Shown: positions 1 through 7,633 of the stretch, piece after piece
How positions within the stretch are numbered: position 1 is the stretch's first letter
Layout of the letters: each line of letters starts with the position of its first letter
From: DASUKL01 sp036278755
GTDB taxonomy: Bacteria; Chloroflexota; Limnocylindria; Limnocylindrales; CSP1-4
DNA: 14,660 bases
Reading direction: 5' to 3'
NCBI GenBank assembly: GCA_036278755.1
Contig: DASUKL010000049.1
Coordinates: 1-14,660, forward strand
Notes under the pieces: model-generated
Seen by the model: only the letters and a program-made list of their open reading frames with translations
Told to the model about the DNA's origin: nothing
The model's database searches: none
Position numbers and translations under genes: made by a program

Positions 1-1089
1 CCGATGGAGATCGTGGAGATCCGCTGCCAGACCCCGGGCGAGGTCGCGGCGGCGATGCGGGAGCTGCGCATCAGGGGCGCACCGGTCCTGGGCCAGGTGG
101 CGGCCTACGGTCTGTGGCAGGCCGCCGAGGCGCAGCGCCAGGCAGCCGAGGCCCAGCGCCAAACGGCTGTCGGCAACCTCGCTCCTGACGCGGGAGCCCC
201 TGGTCCCGCCGTCCCGGTCCCTGCCTCGTCGACGGCCATCCCCGCCGCCGCCGAAGCGTTCCGGTCCGCCCGTCCCGGCGTCGCCCCCCTCCGGCGGGCC
301 GTGGCCCGCGCCCTGGCCGCCTGGCAGGCCGTGGGCGGCGACCAGGCCGCGCCCGAGGTCGTGGCCGACCGCCTCAAGGCCGAAGCCGACGCCATCGCCA
401 TGGAGGCGCTCCTGGGCCAGGCCCGACTCGGGCGCACCGGGGCTGCCGCGCTGCCCCGGCCACGGGCCGTGGGCGGCCGCGTCCGCATCCTGACCATCGA
501 CGAGACCGGGGCCCTGGCCGGCGGCACCGTCGGCACAGCCCTGGGCGTGGTGACCACGGCCGCGGCCGAGGGCCGGGCCTTGGAGGTCATCGTGGCCGAG
601 ACGCGGCCCTCGCTCACCGGGGCCCGGCTGGCGGCCTGGGAGCTGGCCCTGGCCGGGGTGCCGTATCGGGTCGTGGCCGATGGCGCTGCGGCGGGGCTCA
701 TCGCCGCCGGCGACGTCGACATCGTGCTCGTGGGAGCGGAGGCAGTGGCCGCCGACGGTGCGGCCCTGGCCCCGGCCGGCACCTATCCTCTGGCCCTGGC
801 CGCGGCCCGCGCCGGGGTGCCGTTCGTCGTCTGTACCGGCAGCGAGGCCATCGATCCCGACCTCGCCGGCGCCGCGGAGCTGCGCCCGGAGCTGCGCCGC
901 CTGGTGGCCGGCAGCCTGGCCGAGCCGGACAGCCTCAGCGGTCCGGCCGCCGACGACACATCGCTCGCGGCCCAGCCCCTCCACGACATCACCCCGCCCG
1001 ATCTCATCAGCGCCTTCGTCACCGACGAGGGGCTGCTCCACCCGCCCTACGGCCAGGCCTTCGCGGGCCTGGCCTGGCCCGCCCGATGA
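1..1089 (+). CDS. MtnA/eIF2B-alpha family protein (methylthioribose-1-phosphate isomerase-like), 5' partial, catalytic residues replaced
   Basis: The fold assignment rests on conserved MtnA blocks: RGAPVLG (24-30, numbering from the ATG at 4), ARPG (89-92), ETRP..TGARLAAWEL (199-214), VLVGAE (241-246), GTYPLA (259-264) and the C-terminal DITPPDLISAFVT...HPPYG. MtnA converts 5-methylthioribose-1-phosphate to methylthioribulose-1-phosphate in methionine salvage. In this protein the catalytic Cys of the HCN motif aligns with Asp166 (TIDETG), and the catalytic Asp of GADR is Glu246 (GAEAV). The substrate-binding Gln before GAR is Thr205, and the Asn-Lys before GTY is Pro257-Ala258. Isomerase activity is therefore doubtful, although the scaffold is kept. 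Residues 38-90 hold an unusual Ala/Gln/Pro-rich insert. The frame is open to base 1, and codon 1 (Pro) fits the family's Leu-Pro before this point, so the ATG at 4 is probably internal and about 20 residues lie outside the window. The GNAT gene follows after 19 bases. Confidence 0.8.
   Translation, partial: PMEIVEIRCQTPGEVAAAMRELRIRGAPVLGQVAAYGLWQAAEAQRQAAEAQRQTAVGNLAPDAGAPGPAVPVPASSTAIPAAAEAFRSARPGVAPLRRAVARALAAWQAVGGDQAAPEVVADRLKAEADAIAMEALLGQARLGRTGAAALPRPRAVGGRVRILTIDETGALAGGTVGTALGVVTTAAAEGRALEVIVAETRPSLTGARLAAWELALAGVPYRVVADGAAAGLIAAGDVDIVLVGAEAVAADGAALAPAGTYPLALAAARAGVPFVVCTGSEAIDPDLAGAAELRPELRRLVAGSLAEPDSLSGPAADDTSLAAQPLHDITPPDLISAFVTDEGLLHPPYGQAFAGLAWPAR
121..162 (+). repeat. 21-bp tandem duplication inside the MtnA-like gene
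   Basis: Bases 121-141 and 142-162 are two adjacent 21-base copies differing at three positions. They encode the peptide AAEAQRQ twice. The duplication lies in a low-complexity insert that has no counterpart in ordinary MtnA proteins, so it looks like an in-frame expansion. Confidence 0.75.
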
Positions 1090-1108
1090 CCGTCCCGGTG
1101 GCCGGCTG

Positions 1109-1993
1109 ATGGCTGCCCCGGCCCGGACCCGGGGCGGACAGCAGGACGCGCTGCCGAGCAGCGGACTGGTCGTCCGCCAGGTAGCGGACCGCGTTCTCCT
1201 GCGCAACTTCCTGGAGCGTGACCGGCTCTTCGCCGCGTACGCCCTGTGCGACCTCGACGAGCGCGAGTTCGCCCGCACCCGCTGGGGTGTGGCGTTCCGC
1301 GACGGCGAGCCGCAGGCCGTGGCCCTCGAGTACGGCGGTCCGGCGCCGCAGCCCCTCTTCGCCATGGGCCAGCCGTCCGGCATCGCGGCCGTGCTGCGGG
1401 ACGTCGTCCGGCCGCGCGTCGCCTTCCTGGCCTGTGCGGAGGCGGCCCTGCCTGAAGTGGAGCGGGTCTATCGCGTCGATGGCGGCCCCACGATGGTCCG
1501 CATGTGGGTCGATCGCTCGACCTTCCGTCCGGCGCCCGGGGCGACCGCCCGCCTGCTGCCGGCCGAGATCGCCGACCTCAATCGGCTCTACGACCTCGGC
1601 CTGACCTCCTGGCTGCCGGCCGAATCGATCGCCCGCGGCGTCTACTACGGCGTCCGCCTGGGCGGCCGCCTGGTAGCCGCGGCAGGGACCCACGTCATCA
1701 GCCCCGAGGCCCGCCTGGCCGTGGTCGGCAACGTCATGACCCATCGCGACTACCGCGGCCGGGGCTACGCCAAGATCACCACCAGCGCCGTGACCCAGGA
1801 GCTGCTCCGGGCCTGCGACCAGGTCGTGCTCAACGTCCGCGCCGACAACCCGCCGGCCCTGGCCGCCTACCGGGCCCTGGGCTACCAGGAGCACGTCCGT
1901 TTCGCCGAGCGGCTGGTCCATCGGCGCTCCGGGACGTGGGATACCATCGTCGCGCCCCTGCGCCGCCTGTTCGTCCCTCACAAGGAGCCCTGA
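1109..1993 (+). CDS. GNAT-family N-acetyltransferase (FR47-like)
   Basis: This is a 294-residue protein of the GCN5-related acetyltransferase superfamily, which transfers an acyl group from acyl-CoA to an amine. The C-terminal GNAT domain (about 145-275) carries the acetyl-CoA-binding motif A: VVGNVMTHRDYRGRGYA, with R-G-R-G-Y-A at 216-221. Motif B follows as NVRADNPPALAAYRALGYQ (242-260), typical of the FR47 branch. Residues 20-140 form a diverged N-terminal domain with no recognised motif, as in two-domain GNATs where this half shapes the substrate site. The substrate cannot be told. The ATG at 1109 is chosen because it is the first good start after the preceding stop at 1087-1089. The same frame runs open further upstream, but only as a shadow of the previous gene. 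The stop abuts the ahcY start directly, so the two are probably translationally coupled. Confidence 0.85.
   Translation: MAAPARTRGGQQDALPSSGLVVRQVADRVLLRNFLERDRLFAAYALCDLDEREFARTRWGVAFRDGEPQAVALEYGGPAPQPLFAMGQPSGIAAVLRDVVRPRVAFLACAEAALPEVERVYRVDGGPTMVRMWVDRSTFRPAPGATARLLPAEIADLNRLYDLGLTSWLPAESIARGVYYGVRLGGRLVAAAGTHVISPEARLAVVGNVMTHRDYRGRGYAKITTSAVTQELLRACDQVVLNVRADNPPALAAYRALGYQEHVRFAERLVHRRSGTWDTIVAPLRRLFVPHKEP
1982..1987 (+). promoter_or_regulatory. Ribosome binding site deciding the ahcY GTG start
   Basis: AAGGAG lies six bases before the GTG at 1994, within the last codons of the GNAT gene. It supports GTG, placed directly after the GNAT stop, as the true ahcY start. Confidence 0.7.
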
Positions 1994-3271
1994 GTGTCCG
2001 TCGCCACGTCCCCTCCGGCCCACGACGTCGCCGACCTCGGCCTGGCCGCCGAGGGCCGCCGGCGCATCGAATGGGCCGAGCGCGAGATGCCCGTCCTGCG
2101 TTCGATCCGCGAGCGCTTCGTGGCCCAGCAGCCGCTGGCCGGGCTGCGCATCGCGGCCTGCCTCCACGTCACGACCGAGACGGCCAACCTCGTCCGCACC
2201 CTCCACGCCGGCGGGGCCGACATCGTCCTGGCCGCCTCGAACCCCCTCTCGACCAAGGACGACGTGGCTGCTGCGTTGGTGGCCGAGTACGGCATCGGGG
2301 TCTATGCCCGGCGGGGCGAGGATCGGGAGACCTACTACCGGCACCTGAATGCCGCCGCCGACACCCACCCCCAGGTGACGATGGACGACGGCTGTGACCT
2401 CGTCTCCCTCCTCCACCAGGAGCGACCGGACCAGCTGGCCGAGGTCCAGGCCGGGACCGAGGAGACGACGACCGGCGTCATCCGGCTGCGGGCCATGGCC
2501 GCCGACGGCGCCCTGCGCTTCCCGGTCATCGCCGTCAACGAGGCCCAGACCAAGCACCTCTTCGACAACCGCTACGGGACGGGCCAGTCGACCCTCGACG
2601 GCATCCTGCGGGCGACCAACGTGCTCATCGCCGGGCGGCGGATCGTCGTCGCCGGCTATGGCTGGGTGGGCCGCGGCATCGCCAGCCGCTTCCGGGGCCT
2701 GGGCGGCCACGTGGCCGTCGTCGAGGTCGACCCCATCCGGGCCCTCGAGGCCCTCATGGACGGTTTCGAGGTCCTGACCGCCAGCCAGGCCGCGCCGTGG
2801 GGCGAGATCTTCATCACCGCCACCGGCAACCTCAACGTCTTCCGCCGCGAGCACTTCGCCCGCATGCGCGATGGGGCCATCCTGGCCAACAGCGGCCACT
2901 TCGATAGCGAGCTGGACCTGCCCGCCCTGCGTCAGCTGGCCGAGGGCCACGTCAGCGAGGTCCGCGACAACGTCCAGCAGTTCGACCTGGGCCCCACGAA
3001 GATCAACCTCGTGGCCGAGGGCCGGCTGGTGAACCTCGGGGCGGCGGAAGGCCATCCCGCCGCGGTCATGGACATGAGCTTCGCCAACCAGGCCCTCAGC
3101 GTGGAGTACGTGGCCCACCACCACGCCGAGCTCGAGCCGCGGGTCTATGACGTGCCGGCCGAGATCGACGCCGAGGTGGCCCGCCTCAAGCTGGCCGCCC
3201 TGGGCATCGAGCTCGAGCCCATGACGGAGGAGCAGCAGCGCTACGTGACGTCCTGGCAGAGCGGCACGTGA
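1994..3271 (+). CDS. ahcY: S-adenosylhomocysteine hydrolase (adenosylhomocysteinase), short type
   Basis: A 425-residue NAD-dependent enzyme that splits S-adenosylhomocysteine into adenosine and homocysteine, relieving product inhibition of methyltransferases. Visible blocks are HVTTETANL (58-66), the substrate-site GTEETTTG (154-161), VNEAQTKHLFDNRYGTGQS (181-199, with Lys187, Asp191 and Asn192), the Rossmann NAD site GYGWVGRG (221-228), NSGHFDSEL (299-307) and VNLGAAEGHPAAVMDMSF (346-363). It lacks the roughly 40-residue insert of the long bacterial/eukaryotic form, and it has TGQS where the human enzyme has a cysteine, so it belongs to the short archaeal/thermophile-like type. Some members of that type prefer S-inosylhomocysteine, and sequence alone cannot settle which substrate is used here. 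The stop overlaps the next gene's GTG by four bases (GTGA). It sits in an operon with a peptidase and upstream of metK. Confidence 0.95.
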   Translation: MSVATSPPAHDVADLGLAAEGRRRIEWAEREMPVLRSIRERFVAQQPLAGLRIAACLHVTTETANLVRTLHAGGADIVLAASNPLSTKDDVAAALVAEYGIGVYARRGEDRETYYRHLNAAADTHPQVTMDDGCDLVSLLHQERPDQLAEVQAGTEETTTGVIRLRAMAADGALRFPVIAVNEAQTKHLFDNRYGTGQSTLDGILRATNVLIAGRRIVVAGYGWVGRGIASRFRGLGGHVAVVEVDPIRALEALMDGFEVLTASQAAPWGEIFITATGNLNVFRREHFARMRDGAILANSGHFDSELDLPALRQLAEGHVSEVRDNVQQFDLGPTKINLVAEGRLVNLGAAEGHPAAVMDMSFANQALSVEYVAHHHAELEPRVYDVPAEIDAEVARLKLAALGIELEPMTEEQQRYVTSWQSGT

Positions 3272-5247
3272 GCGGCGAGCCGGTCGCGGCTCCGTACGGC
3301 TCCTGGGTCTCGCCCATCACCCTCGACGAGCTCTACGGCGATCGGCGCACACCTTCGTCCCTGCGCGCGATCCGGGGGGCCCTGTGGTGGCAGGAGTCCC
3401 GGCCCTCCGAGGATGGCCGTGACGCGGTCGTCCGCCGCGCGCCGGACGGGACGATCGCCGATGCCAGCCCGGCCGGGGTCAACGTCCGGACCATGGTCCA
3501 CGAATACGGCGGTGGCGCGTGGGCCGTAGGTCCCGACGACCTGCTGATCTACGCCGACAAGGCCGACGGACGGCTGTACGCCCTGGCCCCCGGCGCCGAG
3601 CCCCGAGCCCTCACCCCGGCGGCCGATGCACCGGCCCTCACCCCGGCGGGCGACCTGCGCTATGCGGACCTCGAGGTCGACGCCGCCCGATCGCGGATCC
3701 TGTGTGTCCGCCAGGACCACCGTCGCGACGCCCAGGAGCCGCAGAACACGCTCGTGGCGGTGCCTCTTGCCGGCGGCGAGCCGGAGGTCCTCGTCGAGGG
3801 CCACGACTTCTTCAGCGCGCCCCGCCTCTCCCCGGACGGCCGCCACCTGGCCTGGCTGAGCTGGGACCACCCGAACCTGCCCTGGGACGGCTGCCAGCTG
3901 TGGCTGGCCGAGCTCGATGCGGCCGGCCGGCCCCGGGAGCCGCGCGTCGTGGCGGGCAGTGCCGGCGAGGCCATCGACCAGCCCCGCTGGTCGCCCGACG
4001 GGCGGCTCCACTTCGTGGCCGAGCCGGACGGCTGGTGGAACCTCTTCGTCCTGGGCCCCGACGAGGCCGCGATCCCCCTGGCGCCCATGGCGGCCGAGTT
4101 CGGCTTCCCGCAGTGGAACTTCGGCCGACAGACCTACGATTTCCTGCCCGACGGCCGGATCGTGGCCATCTCCGCTCGCAGCGCGGACGACGCGGGCGAT
4201 CGGCTGTGGCTCATCGGGCCGGCGCCGGGCCAGGTCGAAGCCCTCGCGAACCCCTGGACGCAGCTCTCCGGCCTGGCCGTGCTGGGGGAGCGGATCGGGC
4301 TGCTATGCGCGTCGTGGACCGAGCCGCCCTCGATCGTCCTCATCGACGCGACGGGGCAGGGTGCGGAGCTCGTGCAGCGCTCGACCGCCGTGCGGGTCGA
4401 CCCGGCGGACGTCTCGATCCCCACGGCCATCACCTTCCCCACGAGCGATGGGGCCGTGGCCCACGGCCTCTTCTACCCGCCCCGCAATGCCCGCTTCCGG
4501 GGCCCGCCGGGGGAGCGGCCGCCGGTCGTCGTGCGCAGCCACGGCGGGCCGACGTCGTCGGCTGCCACCTGCCTCTCCCTGGCCTTCCAGTACCTGACCA
4601 GCCGGGGCATCGCCGTGGTCGACGTCGACTACCGCGGCAGCACCGGCTACGGTCGAGCCTACCGCCAGGCCCTGGAGGGCCAGTGGGGCATCTACGACGT
4701 GGACGATTGCGTCGCGGCCGTGGCGTACCTCGCCGCCGAGGGGCTCGTCGACGGTGAGCGGGCGGCCATCGAGGGCGGCAGCGCCAGCGGCTACACGACC
4801 CTCGCCGCGCTGGCCTTCCGGGACGCGTTCTGCGCCGGGGTCAGCTACTTCGGCATCGGCGACCTCGAGACGTTCGTCCATGGCACCCACAAGTTCGAGT
4901 CGCGCTACCTCGACCGCCTGGTGGGCCCCTGGCCGGCTGCGGCCGCCACGTATCGGGCCCGCTCGCCGATCCACCATCTGGACCAGGTGAGCTGCCCCAT
5001 GCTCATCCTCCAGGGCCTCGACGATCGCATCGTGCCGCCCACCCAGGCCGAGCAGATCACGGCTGCGCTGCGGGCCCGCGGCCTGCCCTACGCCTACCTG
5101 CCCTTCGAGGGCGAGGGCCACGGCTTCCGCCGCGAGGCCAACCTGCGGCGGGCCACCCAGGCCGAACTGGCCTTCTACGGCCAGGTCCTGGGCTTCACCC
5201 CGGCCGATACGCTGCCACCCCTGGAGCTGGAGCGGCCGCCCGCCTGA
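3268..5247 (+). CDS. S9 family peptidase (prolyl oligopeptidase / acylaminoacyl-peptidase type)
   Basis: A 659-residue serine peptidase with an N-terminal beta-propeller (about 40-390) and a C-terminal alpha/beta-hydrolase domain (about 410-650). The propeller shows blade motifs such as LSPDGRHLAWLSWD, WSPDGRLHFVAE and LPDGRIVAIS. The hydrolase domain has the HGGP oxyanion-loop motif (425-428) and the nucleophile elbow GGSASGY, with Ser505. The acid is in GLDDRIVP (Asp586 preferred, Asp585 adjacent) and the base is His618 in GEGHGF. Such enzymes cleave short peptides after entry through the propeller; the specificity (dipeptidyl-, prolyl- or acylaminoacyl-) cannot be read from sequence. No signal peptide is visible, so a cytoplasmic location is likely. 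The GTG start overlaps the ahcY stop by four bases, implying coupled translation. Its link to the methyl cycle is unexplained. Confidence 0.93.
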   Translation: MSGEPVAAPYGSWVSPITLDELYGDRRTPSSLRAIRGALWWQESRPSEDGRDAVVRRAPDGTIADASPAGVNVRTMVHEYGGGAWAVGPDDLLIYADKADGRLYALAPGAEPRALTPAADAPALTPAGDLRYADLEVDAARSRILCVRQDHRRDAQEPQNTLVAVPLAGGEPEVLVEGHDFFSAPRLSPDGRHLAWLSWDHPNLPWDGCQLWLAELDAAGRPREPRVVAGSAGEAIDQPRWSPDGRLHFVAEPDGWWNLFVLGPDEAAIPLAPMAAEFGFPQWNFGRQTYDFLPDGRIVAISARSADDAGDRLWLIGPAPGQVEALANPWTQLSGLAVLGERIGLLCASWTEPPSIVLIDATGQGAELVQRSTAVRVDPADVSIPTAITFPTSDGAVAHGLFYPPRNARFRGPPGERPPVVVRSHGGPTSSAATCLSLAFQYLTSRGIAVVDVDYRGSTGYGRAYRQALEGQWGIYDVDDCVAAVAYLAAEGLVDGERAAIEGGSASGYTTLAALAFRDAFCAGVSYFGIGDLETFVHGTHKFESRYLDRLVGPWPAAAATYRARSPIHHLDQVSCPMLILQGLDDRIVPPTQAEQITAALRARGLPYAYLPFEGEGHGFRREANLRRATQAELAFYGQVLGFTPADTLPPLELERPPA

Positions 5248-5275
5248 GCGACCGCCACCGCACCGACTGCCACCG

Positions 5276-5310
5276 CGGAGGAGCCTGGTAGCGCATGCTA
5301 GGCTCCGCCG
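5276..5310 (+). promoter_or_regulatory. Strong hairpin in the metK leader
   Basis: CGG (5276-5278), then GGAGCC (5280-5285), pairs with GGCTCC (5301-5306), then CCG (5308-5310), with one A/G mismatch. Above a TGG bulge (5286-5288) the stem continues as TAGC/GCTA closing a GCAT loop. This gives 13 base pairs ending eight bases before the metK ribosome binding site. No T-tract follows, so it is not a classic intrinsic terminator. The same bases contain TGCTAGGCT (5296-5304), which resembles an extended -10 element without a clear -35. It could be an mRNA control element, a processing or stability hairpin, or a promoter by chance overlap. I could not match it to a known SAM or SAH riboswitch. 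Confidence 0.5.
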
Positions 5311-5318
5311 AGAGCCGC

Positions 5319-5324
5319 GGGAGG
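5319..5324 (+). promoter_or_regulatory. Ribosome binding site of metK
   Basis: GGGAGG ends four bases before the ATG at 5329 and fixes that start. The family's TSEAVTEGHPDK block begins 13 residues later, as expected. Confidence 0.7.
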
Positions 5325-5328
5325 ACCC

Positions 5329-6552
5329 ATGACCAGCATCATCGACGCGCCCAGCTACCTCTTCACCTCCGAGGCGGTGACCGAGGGCCACCCGGACAAG
5401 ATGTGCGACCAGGTCAGCGACGCCATCCTGGACGCCATCCTCCGCGACGATGCCGAGGCCCGGGTGGCCTGCGAGACGGCCACGACGACGGGCATCGTGC
5501 TCGTCCTGGGCGAGATCACGACCCACACCTACGTCGAGTTCCAGAACGTCGTCCGCGAGACGATCCGCCAGATCGGCTACACCGACGACCGCTACGGCTT
5601 CGACTACCGGACCTGTGGGACGCTCGTCAGCGTCCACGAGCAGTCGCCCGACATCAGCCGCGGCGTCGACGAGGCCTTCGAGACCCGGGGCAAGGGCGAC
5701 CTCCACGATCAAGGTGCTGGCGACCAGGGGATGATGTTCGGCTTCGCCTGCCGCGAGACACCCGAGCTGATGCCGCTGCCCATCGCTCTCGCCAACCGCC
5801 TGGCCCAGACCCTGGCCGCGGTGCGCAAGGACGGCACCCTGCCCTACCTCCGGCCGGACGGCAAGACCCAGGTCACGGTCGAGTACGCCCACGGAGTGCC
5901 GCAGGCCGTGCGGACCGTCGTCATCGCCGCCCAGCACGACGAGGAGGTGGCTGCCGAGCGGCTGCGCGACGACATCATCCAGGCCGTCGTCCGGGAGGTC
6001 ATCCCCCGCCAGCTGCGGCGGGTCGATCCGGTCATCCACGTCAACGCCACCGGGCGGTTCGTCATCGGCGGGCCGATGGGCGACGCCGGCCTGACCGGGC
6101 GCAAGATCATCTGTGACACGTACGGTGGGATGGCCCGTCACGGCGGCGGGGCGTTCAGCGGCAAGGATCCCTCCAAGGTGGACCGCTCGGCCGCCTACGC
6201 CGCTCGCTGGGTGGCCAAGAACGTCGTCGCCGCTGGCCTGGCCGATCGCTTCGAGATCGAGCTCGCCTACGCCATCGGGGTCGCCCGCCCCCTCTCGATC
6301 TCGGTCGAGACGTTCGGGACCGGCGCCATCGCCGACGAGCGGATCCTGGGTCTCATCGAGGCCCACGTCGACCTGCGGCCCTCGGCCATCATCGAACGCC
6401 TCGGCTTGCGCCGGCCCATCTACCGTCAGACGGCGGCCTACGGCCACTTCGGCCGGCCCGAGCTCGACCTGCCCTGGGAGCGGACCGACCTGGCCGCGGT
6501 CCTGGCCGCCGAGGCGGGGGTGGCCCTGCCCGAGCCGGTCGCCATCGACTGA
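5329..6552 (+). CDS. metK: S-adenosylmethionine synthetase
   Basis: A 407-residue enzyme that makes S-adenosylmethionine from methionine and ATP; the length is normal for bacterial MetK (about 380-405). Family signatures are intact: TSEAVTEGHPDKMCDQVSDA (13-32, with the ATP-site His21 and Lys24), HEQSPDI (103-109), GAGDQGMMFG (129-138), LRPDGKTQVTVEY (174-186), the phosphate-binding GGGAFSGKDPSKVDRSAAY (272-290) and ETFGTG (327-332). All substrate and metal residues I can recognise are present, so it should be active. It lies 81 bases after the peptidase gene behind a hairpin, so it may start its own transcript. The manC-like gene follows after 16 bases and is probably co-transcribed. Together with ahcY it forms the two fixed steps of the activated methyl cycle. 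Confidence 0.97.
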   Translation: MTSIIDAPSYLFTSEAVTEGHPDKMCDQVSDAILDAILRDDAEARVACETATTTGIVLVLGEITTHTYVEFQNVVRETIRQIGYTDDRYGFDYRTCGTLVSVHEQSPDISRGVDEAFETRGKGDLHDQGAGDQGMMFGFACRETPELMPLPIALANRLAQTLAAVRKDGTLPYLRPDGKTQVTVEYAHGVPQAVRTVVIAAQHDEEVAAERLRDDIIQAVVREVIPRQLRRVDPVIHVNATGRFVIGGPMGDAGLTGRKIICDTYGGMARHGGGAFSGKDPSKVDRSAAYAARWVAKNVVAAGLADRFEIELAYAIGVARPLSISVETFGTGAIADERILGLIEAHVDLRPSAIIERLGLRRPIYRQTAAYGHFGRPELDLPWERTDLAAVLAAEAGVALPEPVAID

Positions 6553-6568
6553 CGAGCGAGGGGGACGG

Positions 6569-7633
6569 ATGTACGCGGTCATCCTGGCCGGCGGGGGAGG
6601 GACCCGCCTCTGGCCCCTGAGCAGCCCCGAACGGCCCAAGCCGTTCCTGCCCCTCCTGGGCGAGCGCACCCTCCTCCAGCTCACTCGCGACCGGCTGGCC
6701 GGGCTCGTCGCGACCGAAGACATCTTCGTCGTCACCGACCAGCGCTACGGCGCCTTGGCCCGGGCCCAGCTGCCGGACGCCGCGGTCATCGAGGAGCCGC
6801 TGGGCCGGAACACGGCGGCCGCCGTCGCCCTGGCCACCCTCTCCATCGATCGGCCTGACGAGGATGCGATGCTCGTCCTGCCGGCCGACCATCTCATCCC
6901 TGAGGTCGAGCGGTTCCGCTCCGTGCTCGGCGCCGCCCGCTCGCTGGCCGCCGGGGGGCTGGACATCGCCCGGCCCCTCATCACCCTCGGCATCCAGCCT
7001 GCGGGGCCCGCCACGACCTACGGCTACATCGTCCCGGCCTCGGCCGGGGGGGAGCCCACCGCTGGGATCCCGGCCCACCGCGTCGAGCGCTTCGTCGAGA
7101 AGCCCGAGCGGGCCCAGGCTGAGGCGCTCCTCGCCGGCCAGCCTCCGGCCAGCTGGAACGCCGGCATCTTCTGCTGGCAGCGCAGCGCGATCCGGGACGC
7201 CTTCGAGCGTCATGCCCCCGACCTCCTGGAGGGGGTCAGGGGCGCCCTGCGGGCCGGCGGCGGGCTCGACCCGGAGCGGTACGCGACGCTCCGGAGCACC
7301 TCGATCGATTACGCGGTCATGGAGCCGGCCGCCGCCGCGGGCCAGGTCGCGGTCATCCTCATGACGGTCGGCTGGAGTGACCTGGGCAGCTGGACCGCCC
7401 TGCTCGAGGCGCTGGGAGCCCCTGTGGACGTCAGTGGCCGGGTCGTCCCGGCCGGGGAGGCGGTCCAGCTTGGCCCCGATGACCTGCTCGTCAGCCGGGG
7501 GGACGGCCGTCTGTGGCTGACCGATGGCCCGGCAGCTCTACCGCCCGCGTCGGGCCCGCGGGCCCACCTCAGCCAGGCTGGCTCAGCCAGGGACCTTGTC
7601 GATGCGCTCATCGAACGCGTCTCGTGGCCATGA
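6569..7633 (+). CDS. manC: Mannose-1-phosphate guanylyltransferase (GDP-mannose pyrophosphorylase), short form
   Basis: A 354-residue nucleotidyltransferase that joins mannose-1-phosphate and GTP to give GDP-mannose for glycans. The pyrophosphorylase signature LAGGGGTRLWPLSSPERPKPF (6-26) opens the protein. Further family blocks are EEPLGRNTAAAVA (75-87), LPADHLI (104-110), the active-site FVEKPE (175-180), WNAGIFCW (196-203), TSIDYAVME (244-252) and GWSDLGSW (268-275). The EP.GRNTA and SIDYAVME blocks separate this group from glucose-1-phosphate enzymes. It ends about 80 residues after the catalytic domain with no fused phosphomannose isomerase domain, unlike long ManC/AlgA proteins. The ATG at 6569 is preceded by GAGGGGG (6558-6564), and the frame upstream of it only shadows metK. 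The isomerase and mutase that would feed it lie about 4.5 kb downstream, beyond the accessory block. Confidence 0.9.
   Translation: MYAVILAGGGGTRLWPLSSPERPKPFLPLLGERTLLQLTRDRLAGLVATEDIFVVTDQRYGALARAQLPDAAVIEEPLGRNTAAAVALATLSIDRPDEDAMLVLPADHLIPEVERFRSVLGAARSLAAGGLDIARPLITLGIQPAGPATTYGYIVPASAGGEPTAGIPAHRVERFVEKPERAQAEALLAGQPPASWNAGIFCWQRSAIRDAFERHAPDLLEGVRGALRAGGGLDPERYATLRSTSIDYAVMEPAAAAGQVAVILMTVGWSDLGSWTALLEALGAPVDVSGRVVPAGEAVQLGPDDLLVSRGDGRLWLTDGPAALPPASGPRAHLSQAGSARDLVDALIERVSWP

Noticed and set aside
1019..3124. 701-codon open frame on the minus strand
   Set aside because: It lies antisense to the GNAT and ahcY genes, whose conserved motifs are certain. The translation is Gly/Asp/Val/Gln-rich with no domain, as expected for a shadow of GC-rich codons.
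5248..5328. SAM or SAH riboswitch before metK
   Set aside because: The gap is only 81 bases, and I could not place the conserved core of any known SAM/SAH class; only a simple bulged hairpin is supported.
4303..6735. 810-codon open frame on the minus strand
   Set aside because: It is antisense to the peptidase, metK and manC genes, with low-complexity composition and no motif. It is a GC shadow.
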